Source: Cellvibrionaceae bacterium (lineage in GTDB: Bacteria; Pseudomonadota; Gammaproteobacteria; Pseudomonadales; Cellvibrionaceae). Taken from it: a DNA stretch of 5,999 bases. The position numbers and the translations under genes were made by a program. Under the pieces are notes generated by a model that searched no databases, had not been told where the DNA came from, and worked only from the letters and a program-made list of their open reading frames with translations. Of the stretch, positions 1 through 5,996 are shown piece by piece. Each line of letters starts with the position of its first letter. Positions within the stretch are counted from its first letter, which is position 1. The stretch is from assembly GCA_030597965.1 (NCBI GenBank), contig JAUVQU010000144.1, positions 1 to 5,999 of the forward strand, given 5' to 3'.

Positions 1-778
1 GCAAGATGCCCTGCATGCCAACAATATTAGAAAGGGAAATGTTGACCCACTGGCCCGGCGCCAATTCCGCCGCAGCGGTTAAATACATACACACCCAAAA
101 CACCCAAAACAGTGGGCGTTTAAATAACTCCATCAACATGCCACCGTAGCTAACACCGGATGCCACACGTTCTGTCACAGGAAAATTCGTTGTTGCCACC
201 ATCCATGCCAATACAAATGAAGGCAGCATCAAGATAAACACATTCAACTCCCACGGTAGCCCCATTGAGGACATAGCCACACCCAATAATCCGCCCACCA
301 CAATACCGGCTGGCCACCATGCGTGAAGCTTATTCAGGCGATCCGTTTTTTCTTCAGGATAAAGTGCTGCGACCATAGGATTAGACGCCGCTTCAACCGC
401 CCCCCAACCCAAACCCGTGAGCAGCAAACTAATCAGTACCAATGTTTCGACACTGCCACTTACCGGCATCATAGCCGCCGCCAGCAGACCAGCCGCACCG
501 GCGATATAGCCCAAAGCTGAAAGCAACAACATGCGTTTCATACCAATCAAATCAACCAGGGCACTGCCAAACAAAAGCGTTAAAGCAAAGCCTGTAAAGG
601 TGATGCCCAATGCCTCACCCACCATGGCCGCTGAATTGGCAAGATCGATGTGATTATAAATATCAGACTGAAGATTAGGAGCAATATTGGCGCGAACCGC
701 AAAACCCAAACCAATCATGAAAATTGAAAGATTTCCAATGTGATAAAGCCGCTTGCGATCTAGTTGTGGCTGATTCAT
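1..778 (-). CDS. MFS permease, FucP-like sugar transporter (3' end outside window)
   Basis: This is an inner-membrane permease of the major facilitator superfamily, probably importing the substrate of the operon. I translated the minus strand from the ATG at 778 and found an open frame of 259 codons running off the window edge, so about the last third or more is missing. Visible features are several hydrophobic segments (about residues 14-30, 55-75, 83-104, 111-130, 154-172, 178-195 and 222-238) and an MFS motif-A-like loop at residues 71-83 (GSALVDLIGMKRM). A stretch at 123-157 contains GWGAVEAASNP, then LNKLHAWWPAG, and resembles the FucP/glucose-galactose permease group. The start codon overlaps the stop of the upstream isomerase gene as ATGA, so translation is probably coupled. 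It is the third gene of the operon. Family is fairly certain; a sugar or polyol substrate is inferred from the neighbours and the FucP-like motif. Confidence 0.85.
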   Translation of the reverse strand, partial: MNQPQLDRKRLYHIGNLSIFMIGLGFAVRANIAPNLQSDIYNHIDLANSAAMVGEALGITFTGFALTLLFGSALVDLIGMKRMLLLSALGYIAGAAGLLAAAMMPVSGSVETLVLISLLLTGLGWGAVEAASNPMVAALYPEEKTDRLNKLHAWWPAGIVVGGLLGVAMSSMGLPWELNVFILMLPSFVLAWMVATTNFPVTERVASGVSYGGMLMELFKRPLFWVFWVCMYLTAAAELAPGQWVNISLSNIVGMQGIL

Positions 779-1860
779 TTATCTGCTCTTTTTATCATGG
801 TTAACGGAGCGGATTCTTCCAACCCCAGTATGCGACGATTACTTTGCTCATCAGCATAACCACCGGAAAAATTATCAAACGCCCTGTCTGTTGTGCGAAT
901 CATGTGTTTTTTAATAAATGGGGCACCTTCAGCGGCACCGTCTTCTGGATGCTTCAAACAACACTCCCATTCCAAAACAGCCCAACCTTCGTAGCCGTAT
1001 TGAGCAAAGCGACTGAAAATAGCACCGAAATCTATTTGGCCATCACCCAACGAACGGAAACGCCCGGGACGATCCACCCAACTCTGGTAACCACCGTAAA
1101 CACCGGAGCGACCATTAGGAATATATTCAGCGTCCTTCACATGGAACATTTTTATGCGCTCATGGTAGATATCAATGAACCGAGCGTAATCCAAGTGCTG
1201 CAAAAGTAAATGGCTGGGATCATAGAGAATATGGCAGCGATCATGATTCCCTGTCGCTTCTAAAAAGCGCTCAAAGGTCACACCGTCGTGTAAGTCTTCA
1301 CCGGGATGAATTTCATAACAGAGATCTACACCCGCGTCGTCATAGGCATTAAGAATCGGCAACCAGCGTCCAGCCAGCTCTTTGAAACCAGCCTCTACCA
1401 GGCCATTAGGACGCTGCGGCCATGGGTAAGCAGATTGCCAAAGTAATGCGCCAGAAAAAGTGGCGTGAGCATTAAGACCTAAATTCTCACTGGCTTTGGC
1501 TGCCAGCATCAACTGCTCTACCGCCCAGGCCTGTCTTGCCTTTGGATTACCTTTTAGAGCATCGGGTGCAAAATTATCGAACTGCTCATCATAGGCGGGA
1601 TGCACTGCGATCAACTGCCCCTGCAAATGGGTGGATAGCTCACTGATTTCTACACCGTACTCTGCGCAAATACCTTTCACTTCATCGCAGTAGGTTTTAC
1701 TTTCAGCGGCACGCGCTAAATTAAAAACGTGAGCATTAAGTGTTGGCATTTGAATGCCTTTATAGCCCAATTCACCCGCCCACTGAGCAACGCCCGCCAA
1801 CGTATTAAACGGCGGCTTATCGTCGAGGAATTGAGCTAAAAAAATTGCAGGACCTTTCAT
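775..1860 (-). CDS. Xylose-isomerase-like TIM-barrel sugar isomerase/epimerase/lyase
   Basis: A 361-residue cytoplasmic protein of the AP-endonuclease-2/xylose-isomerase-like TIM-barrel superfamily, which includes isomerases, epimerases, IolE-type dehydratases and 3-keto-glycoside-processing enzymes. Candidate divalent-metal ligands appear in the usual order at strand ends: E183 in CYEIHPGED, D214 with H217 in LYDPSH, H240 in MFHVKDAE, and E297 in VLEWECC. LGDGQIDF at 271-278 is the typical loop before the last strands. The protein is somewhat longer than minimal family members (about 260-300), with an extended C-terminus after residue 310. The start ATG at 1860 has an AAGAGA purine tract eight bases upstream and lies 12 bp after the stop of the oxidoreductase gene. 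It probably acts on the keto product of that oxidoreductase. The precise reaction (epimerisation, isomerisation, hydration or C-O cleavage) cannot be assigned from sequence alone. Confidence 0.88.
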   Translation of the reverse strand: MKGPAIFLAQFLDDKPPFNTLAGVAQWAGELGYKGIQMPTLNAHVFNLARAAESKTYCDEVKGICAEYGVEISELSTHLQGQLIAVHPAYDEQFDNFAPDALKGNPKARQAWAVEQLMLAAKASENLGLNAHATFSGALLWQSAYPWPQRPNGLVEAGFKELAGRWLPILNAYDDAGVDLCYEIHPGEDLHDGVTFERFLEATGNHDRCHILYDPSHLLLQHLDYARFIDIYHERIKMFHVKDAEYIPNGRSGVYGGYQSWVDRPGRFRSLGDGQIDFGAIFSRFAQYGYEGWAVLEWECCLKHPEDGAAEGAPFIKKHMIRTTDRAFDNFSGGYADEQSNRRILGLEESAPLTMIKRADK

Positions 1861-1872
1861 CTTATTATTCTC

Positions 1873-3030
1873 TTAAAAGGTTTTAGGCAATGTATGCCAT
1901 TTAACATCACTAACGCTTGCGGCAACAGCGCATTCAATAAACGCCATACCTCTTAATGCCTCATCGATACCGGGGCAATCGTCTGCACGAATATCATCCC
2001 CATGATCTTCACAGCCTCGTATTCTGGCAATAAACGCCATATAGATATTCGCAAAGGCTTCTATATACCCTTCAGGGTGACCCATAGGGGTTCGTGTATT
2101 TGCCTGGGCGAGCGGGCTTAAATAATTCGCACCAGTACGCAGTATTTCTGTTGGACGATCAGGCCACTTCATCAACAGGGTATTTGGCTCCATTTGATGC
2201 CATTCCAATCCGCCCAGTTCACCGTAGACTCTAATCTTGAGCGAGTTCTCTTCTCCGGCACTGATTTGGCTGGCCATCAATACGCCTTTGGCACCCTGCT
2301 CAAAACGCAACAGTATAGAACCGTCATCATCTAGCGCTCGATCATTCACAAACGAAGTAAGGTCTGCGCACATTTCAGTGATGCGTAAACCACTGACGTA
2401 CTCCGCCAAATTAGCCGCGTGTACACCTATGTCACCCATGCAACTGCTGATGCCTGCCTGCTTTGGGTCTAATCGCCATGCGGCCTGCTTGTTATCAGTA
2501 TTCTCTTCTGCTGTAGACAACCAACCCTGCGGGTATTCAACAACCACTTTTCTGATCTTACCCAGTGCGTCAGCCTGAATTCGCGCGCGCGCCTCTTTAA
2601 CCAACGGGTAGCCCGTATAGGTATACGTTAAGCCGTAAAGCTGCCCTGTTCGGCTCACTATCTCTTTCAGCGCTACAGCTTCTTCCAGGTTTAAGGTGGC
2701 AGGCTTATCGGATAGCACATGAAAACCAGCCTCAAGCGCGGCCTTGGCTATGGGAAAATGTAGATGATTGGGCGTGACAATAACAACGAACTGCATGCGC
2801 TCATCAATTGGGCGCGCCGCCTCAGCCTGCATCATTTGATGATAATCAGCGTAAATTCTTGATTCGGGCAAATGGAGCGACAAACCGGAGCGCAATGAAC
2901 GTTCCGTATTGCGACTAAAAGCACCGCAGACCAGCTCTATCTCGCCATCAATTCCAGCCGCCATGCGGTGTACAGCGCCAATAAAAGCGCCTTCGCCACC
3001 TCCGACCATACCCATTCTGACTTTAGCCAT
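1873..3030 (-). CDS. Gfo/Idh/MocA family NAD(P)-dependent sugar oxidoreductase
   Basis: This 385-residue cytoplasmic enzyme is predicted to oxidise a hydroxyl of a sugar, glycoside or polyol with NAD(P) as cofactor. The N-terminal Rossmann domain (about 1-125) begins with the glycine-rich motif GGGEGAFIG at 10-18. The family EKP motif is present as DKP (D108-K109-P110), with K109 the expected catalytic lysine. The C-terminal alpha/beta domain contains MGDIGVH, in which D200 and H204 align with the Asp/His pair of inositol dehydrogenase. A conserved-looking GHPEGYIEAF lies at 317-326. I chose the ATG at 3030 over an in-frame TTG at 3045 because AGAGG sits five bases upstream of the ATG, and the Rossmann strand then starts at residue 4. 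It is the first gene of the operon, 12 bp before the TIM-barrel gene. Similar pairs (for example E. coli YcjS/YcjR) process 3-keto-glucosides; that parallel is inference. Confidence 0.9.
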   Translation of the reverse strand: MAKVRMGMVGGGEGAFIGAVHRMAAGIDGEIELVCGAFSRNTERSLRSGLSLHLPESRIYADYHQMMQAEAARPIDERMQFVVIVTPNHLHFPIAKAALEAGFHVLSDKPATLNLEEAVALKEIVSRTGQLYGLTYTYTGYPLVKEARARIQADALGKIRKVVVEYPQGWLSTAEENTDNKQAAWRLDPKQAGISSCMGDIGVHAANLAEYVSGLRITEMCADLTSFVNDRALDDDGSILLRFEQGAKGVLMASQISAGEENSLKIRVYGELGGLEWHQMEPNTLLMKWPDRPTEILRTGANYLSPLAQANTRTPMGHPEGYIEAFANIYMAFIARIRGCEDHGDDIRADDCPGIDEALRGMAFIECAVAASVSDVKWHTLPKTF

Positions 3031-3035
3031 TAACG

Positions 3036-3040
3036 CCTCT
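3036..3040 (-). promoter_or_regulatory. Shine-Dalgarno AGAGG that fixes the oxidoreductase start
   Basis: On the minus strand AGAGG occupies 3040 to 3036, five bases before the ATG at 3030. This site lies inside the coding sequence if the upstream TTG (3045) were used, and that TTG has no comparable site. It therefore decides the start codon of the oxidoreductase gene. Confidence 0.7.
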
Positions 3041-3073
3041 GACAATGATCGTCATCACTTTGTTATTTTTATT

Positions 3074-3103
3074 GTTCTAGTAAAACTCAGCAGTGCTGGT
3101 CAA
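3074..3103 (-). promoter_or_regulatory. Candidate sigma-70 promoter of the catabolic operon
   Basis: Reading the minus strand, TTGACC at 3103-3098 matches the -35 consensus at five of six positions. An 18-bp spacer follows, then TAGAAC at 3079-3074, which matches the -10 consensus at four of six. Transcription would begin near 3067, giving a leader of about 37 bases that includes the AGAGG ribosome site. The good -35 and weak -10 with long spacer suit an activator-dependent promoter. This was identified by eye only. Confidence 0.45.
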
Positions 3104-3105
3104 TC

Positions 3106-3135
3106 TTGTATAAAATCATTTATTATTTGTATAAA
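3106..3135. promoter_or_regulatory. Direct repeat, probable AraC-type operator
   Basis: TTGTATAAA occurs perfectly twice, at 3106-3114 and 3127-3135, with a 21-bp start-to-start distance, i.e. two helical turns. AraC-family proteins typically bind such direct repeats, with each of two helix-turn-helix units entering successive major grooves (araI half-sites are also 21 bp apart). Seen from the operon, the nearer repeat ends two bases before the candidate -35, as for an activator that touches RNA polymerase. The repeats also lie 20-49 bases before the regulator's own start codon and each contains TATAAA, so they may overlap its promoter and allow autoregulation. Base composition here is AT-rich, which tempers confidence. 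Confidence 0.5.
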
Positions 3136-3154
3136 TTCGGCGCAGAGAGCAAAA

Positions 3155-3877
3155 ATGCCAAAAGTAGTCATGCAATCCCTCAACGATGCACAATCAGGCT
3201 TCCCGTTACTTAACGCCCTGCCCGACACCCATGCCTGGCTCAAAGATACGAATGGCTATTTTGTCGCCGCTAACCAATTATTTTTAAATCGCTTCCACCT
3301 AAAAAATATAGATGACATATTGGGTAAAACCGATATCGACCTGGCGCCAGCGCACATGGTGGATGGATACATCAAGGATGATCAGCGGGTGTTGTCTGGT
3401 GAAACAATCACTGATCGTCTGGAACTTTTAAATGAGCGAGGTAAAGCCACGTCTTGGTTCTTAACATCTAAATGGCCTGTCTATGATTACAACGACAACA
3501 TCATCGGCACTTTCGGCATTACCCGTCACACAGAAGTCACAGACATTGAAGATGCCCCCTTCCGTGATTTAAACGCCCCGGTTGAGTACATCCGCGCCCA
3601 CTACATGGAAGCCATTACCGTCACCGAGTTGGCGCAAGTAACCTGCCTATCAGTGAGCGCTCTTGAGCGACGATTTAAAAAACACACAGGCAAAACACCC
3701 AGACAGTACATTACCGAGGTGAGATTGGATCAGGCGAGGTTGTTGATTCTAGAAACGAACAACAGCTTGGGAGAGATCGCACAAAAAACAGGATTCAGTG
3801 ACCAAAGTCACTTCACCCGCTCTTACTTAAAGCGGTTTAATATTAATCCGAGTGAGGAGCGTAAGCGTTATAGCTAA
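3155..3877 (+). CDS. PAS-AraC transcriptional regulator
   Basis: A 240-residue DNA-binding regulator. Residues about 16-126 form a PAS-like sensor domain (LPDTHAWLKDTNGYFVAAN at 22-40 and the closing strand NIIGTFGITRH at 115-125). Residues about 143-239 are a complete AraC-type domain with two helix-turn-helix units: the first around TVTELAQVTCLSVSALERRF (155-174), the second around SLGEIAQKTGFSDQSHFTRS (204-223), ending in the usual F-N-I-N-P-S-E-E-R-K-R-Y. The frame stays open upstream to 2909, but that part is antisense to the oxidoreductase gene and has no domain character. The ATG at 3155 has GAGAG five bases upstream and lies just before the PAS domain, so I take it as start; an in-frame ATG at 3170 is the alternative. 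A PAS sensor instead of the usual AraC cupin is notable. Divergent placement suggests it controls the sugar operon. Confidence 0.88.
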   Translation: MPKVVMQSLNDAQSGFPLLNALPDTHAWLKDTNGYFVAANQLFLNRFHLKNIDDILGKTDIDLAPAHMVDGYIKDDQRVLSGETITDRLELLNERGKATSWFLTSKWPVYDYNDNIIGTFGITRHTEVTDIEDAPFRDLNAPVEYIRAHYMEAITVTELAQVTCLSVSALERRFKKHTGKTPRQYITEVRLDQARLLILETNNSLGEIAQKTGFSDQSHFTRSYLKRFNINPSEERKRYS

Positions 3878-3891
3878 CTTAGAACTAACCC

Positions 3892-4392
3892 CTATAAAAG
3901 CTTCTGCCAAAACTGCGCCGATCCCACCTCTGGGCTGAGCTTATACGCCTCAAAGCCGTATTTGATATAAGCCCCCTGCGCCACACGATTACCCGACAAG
4001 ACTTCCAGCGTTAACTTACAGGCGCCGCGCCGGAGCGCTTCCTCCTCGACCAACCCCAACATTTTCTGGCTGAGCTGCATACCACGACATTCTTTTACAA
4101 TCGCCACATCATGAACATTCACTAAAGGCTTGCAGTAAAAGCTGGAGAAACTCTCAAAACAATTAATCAATCCGGCGGGCTCACCATCGACGTAACATAA
4201 AACAGTAAACGCATAGGGGCGCTTACCCAACTCCGTGGCCAGGTTAGCCGTAATTTCTCCCGGTAAGGCAGCACCACCGCCCATGGGGTCTTTGGCGTAT
4301 TCATTCAACAACCAGCCGATATCGTGCGCCTGTTGTGAATCGGCATAATCGGCCAGAAAGATATTGATAGCTGGATTGGCATGGTCAGGCAT
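3892..4392 (-). CDS. GNAT family N-acetyltransferase
   Basis: A 166-residue predicted acetyl-CoA-dependent N-acetyltransferase of unknown acceptor. The central strand and motif A are VNVHDVAIVKECRGMQLSQKML (split view: VNVHDVAIV at 91-99, then CRGMQLSQKML at 102-112). Motif B is LTLEVLSGNRVAQGAYIKYGF at 127-147, read as LTLEV, then N135, A138, Y142 and GF at 146-147, which is typical of the family. The pyrophosphate-binding segment is atypical: in the usual R/Q-x-x-G-x-G/A pattern the glycines are replaced by Q106 and S108. The ATG at 4392 has GGAAG four bases upstream. The gene is convergent with the regulator (14 bp between the stop codons' ends) and divergent from the oxygenase, so it is probably a single-gene unit. 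No hairpin terminator is evident in the short convergent gap. Confidence 0.85.
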   Translation of the reverse strand: MPDHANPAINIFLADYADSQQAHDIGWLLNEYAKDPMGGGAALPGEITANLATELGKRPYAFTVLCYVDGEPAGLINCFESFSSFYCKPLVNVHDVAIVKECRGMQLSQKMLGLVEEEALRRGACKLTLEVLSGNRVAQGAYIKYGFEAYKLSPEVGSAQFWQKLL

Positions 4393-4478
4393 GGTGCTTC
4401 CATTATAAAAAGAGCAAGATAAACAAACTATAACAAAAGAGCCTGTACCACGAGACCTTATACCAGAAGATAATCAAT
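4393..4478. other. Divergent intergenic region between acetyltransferase and oxygenase
   Basis: This 86-bp AT-rich stretch must hold the promoters of both flanking genes. Some -10-like hexamers are present (TATAAC at 4429-4434 on the plus strand, TATAAT at 4407-4402 on the minus strand), but none is paired with a good -35 at standard spacing. No repeat or operator was recognised. Confidence 0.4.
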
Positions 4479-5606
4479 ATGCAGCGATCCGATATTCTTG
4501 CGTTGACCCAAAGACTCATCACGCAATTAGAGAACAACTCAACTGAAGAAGCACCTGAAGAAATACGTGAGTCGGCCTCTGCTTTCCTTTGCCCTGAGCG
4601 CCACGAGCAAGAGCGCCAGCAATTCTTTTTAAATACACCTCAGGTCATTGGCTTTGCCGGCGAGATTGCCAAACCGGGCAGTTACCTCACCGCCGAAATC
4701 TGTGGCGTACCCGTACTGGTAACCCGAACAGAAAATAACGAAGTTAAAGCGTTCGTTAATGCCTGCGCCCACAAGGGCGCACGGGTTGCCCATGATCGCG
4801 GTGAAAAAAGCCGTTTAAACTGTCACTTTCATGGCTGGTCCTATGGATTAGACGGTGAACTTAAAGGTCGCCCTAAAGCCAGCTGCTTTCATACCGTTGA
4901 TGCCAGCTGCTCTTTAAAATCATTACCTGTGTCTATTGGCTCAAGCCTGATTGTGGTGGGACTAAAGCACGACATGCCACAGGCAACGGTTGATAACGCA
5001 TTATCCGAAATAGAAGGCGAATTCAGCGGCTTTAATTTTAATGATGTGCACCACATTGAAACCCGCCGCTATGAAGTCAACGCCAACTGGAAACTGGTCA
5101 CCGGCCTCAGCCATGAGAGCTATCACTTTGCCACCGTGCACAGAAACAGCGTGGCGCAGATGATGGCAGCCAATGCCGTATTCGACACCTTTGGCGAGCA
5201 CAGTCGTTGGGCCTTCGCTTTTAAAGGATTGGAAAGACTGGCCAATGAGCCTCAAGACAACTGGCCCAACTATATTGAAGGTGCTATTAACCACACCCTA
5301 TTCCCAGGCACGGTGATTGTGAAAAATCCGGTAGACGCTCAAATGATTCGCGTAGAGCCAGGAGGCACTCCTGACAAGTGCATCGTTTACTACACGGGTG
5401 CATGTGGTGATTTAGGCAACCTTGAAAATGCCAAAGCCGCCTATGAATTTGGCGGCGATGTATTTAAAAATGAGGATCTACCCGTAGCGGAAGAATGCCA
5501 GCAAGGTTTAGCCGCCGCCGGTAACGATTTTATTATCGGCCGTAACGAACCCATCGTACAATTTTGGCATACACTGTGGAATAATAAACTACGAGACAAT
5601 CAATAA
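4479..5606 (+). CDS. Rieske non-heme iron oxygenase, alpha (catalytic) subunit
   Basis: A 375-residue oxygenase of the ring-hydroxylating/quaternary-amine monooxygenase type, predicted to insert oxygen from O2 into an organic substrate in the cytoplasm. The N-terminal Rieske domain (about 55-165) has the full [2Fe-2S] set C96-x-H98-x16-C115-x2-H118 followed by GW. The catalytic domain has NWKLVTGLSHESYHFATVH at 203-221, giving E213, H216 and H221 as the bridging acid and two iron-binding histidines (E-x2-H-x4-H). The third carboxylate ligand probably lies in NEDLPVAEECQQGL at 331-344. C-terminal GRNEP and WHTLWNNKL match the family's usual end. Length is normal for a single-subunit alpha chain. 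The start ATG at 4479 has a modest AGAAGA purine tract nearby. No ferredoxin, reductase or beta subunit is in the window, so electrons must come from elsewhere. The substrate (aromatic, betaine- or carnitine-like, or other) is not resolvable. Confidence 0.9.
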   Translation: MQRSDILALTQRLITQLENNSTEEAPEEIRESASAFLCPERHEQERQQFFLNTPQVIGFAGEIAKPGSYLTAEICGVPVLVTRTENNEVKAFVNACAHKGARVAHDRGEKSRLNCHFHGWSYGLDGELKGRPKASCFHTVDASCSLKSLPVSIGSSLIVVGLKHDMPQATVDNALSEIEGEFSGFNFNDVHHIETRRYEVNANWKLVTGLSHESYHFATVHRNSVAQMMAANAVFDTFGEHSRWAFAFKGLERLANEPQDNWPNYIEGAINHTLFPGTVIVKNPVDAQMIRVEPGGTPDKCIVYYTGACGDLGNLENAKAAYEFGGDVFKNEDLPVAEECQQGLAAAGNDFIIGRNEPIVQFWHTLWNNKLRDNQ

Positions 5607-5648
5607 ACTATAAAATAAGCAATAAACCTACTAAACAGGAACCACACA

Positions 5649-5996
5649 ATGAAAGTCCATAAAATCGCCCTGACTCTTGTCGCCGCCTCAGCATTAACCG
5701 CCTGTATGAACCAAGGCAGCAGCACCGCCGCAACCGCAGAAGAAGGCATCACCCTTTGTCAGGCTTCAAATACTGTGATGAGCACAGTCGACCAGAATCT
5801 GCCAACCGCTCAACTATGGGAAGGTGTTCTATCCGGCGTAGCCGAGGCTTCCAGCTTCACCATTCCATCCGTGCCGGGCATGAGTGAAGGCACTAAGAGT
5901 TATTACAAAATGGGCCTGCTAGCTCTGGACACCACACTGGCTGTTAATGGCTGCCCATCGAGCACACTCAAAGAGATTATGGCGAAAGAGATGTAA
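5649..5996 (+). CDS. Small predicted lipoprotein of unknown function
   Basis: A 115-residue secreted protein. The N-terminus MKVHKIALTLVAASALTAC is a short lipoprotein signal peptide with lipobox L16-T17-A18-C19, so the mature protein would be lipid-anchored through Cys19. Residue +2 is Met rather than Asp, which favours outer-membrane delivery. The mature part begins with a Ser/Thr/Ala-rich linker (22-30), then a compact mainly helical-looking region with two further cysteines, C37 and C102, that could form a disulfide in the periplasm. I do not recognise the family. AGGA lies eight bases before the ATG, and the gene ends with tandem TAA codons (5994-5999). It follows the oxygenase by 42 bp on the same strand, so co-transcription is possible, though a periplasmic lipoprotein has no evident role with a cytoplasmic oxygenase. 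Confidence 0.75.
   Translation: MKVHKIALTLVAASALTACMNQGSSTAATAEEGITLCQASNTVMSTVDQNLPTAQLWEGVLSGVAEASSFTIPSVPGMSEGTKSYYKMGLLALDTTLAVNGCPSSTLKEIMAKEM

Noticed and set aside
323..520. 65-codon plus-strand open frame
   Set aside because: It lies antisense within the MFS permease gene, is rich in Arg/Gln/Thr with no domain character, and has no ribosome site. It is a shadow of the permease coding frame.
844..1209. 121-codon plus-strand open frame
   Set aside because: Wholly antisense to the TIM-barrel gene, whose frame carries clear catalytic motifs; no family features in this translation.
2237..2578. 113-codon plus-strand open frame
   Set aside because: Wholly antisense to the oxidoreductase gene; composition is Ser/Ala/Pro-rich without motifs.
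3045..3055. Small palindrome ATGATCGTCAT
   Set aside because: Arms are only four bases with a three-base centre, and it lies in the predicted leader of the operon. Too short to claim as an operator or hairpin.
3118..3136. Inverted repeat ATTTAT ... ATAAAT with 7-base spacer
   Set aside because: Overlaps the second direct repeat and is made only of A and T, so it is likely by chance; the direct repeat is the stronger explanation.
3866..3900. Possible terminator between the convergent regulator and acetyltransferase genes
   Set aside because: Only four-base self-complementary pieces (such as TTAG/CTAA) are present, with no GC-rich stem or T-tract on either strand.
4402..4407. Perfect TATAAT on the minus strand upstream of the acetyltransferase
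   Set aside because: It directly abuts the GGAAG ribosome site (4401-4397), so a start site at normal distance would leave only about three bases of leader and exclude that site. There is also no -35 at 16-18 bp. Probably chance in AT-rich DNA unless the mRNA is leaderless.
5001..5294. 97-codon minus-strand open frame
   Set aside because: Antisense to the Rieske catalytic domain, including its iron-ligand motif; no independent support.
5601..5627. Direct repeat CAATAAAC (5601-5608 and 5620-5627) between oxygenase and lipoprotein genes
   Set aside because: Eight AT-rich bases, the first copy overlapping the oxygenase's last codon and stop. No linked promoter elements could be paired, so it is probably incidental.
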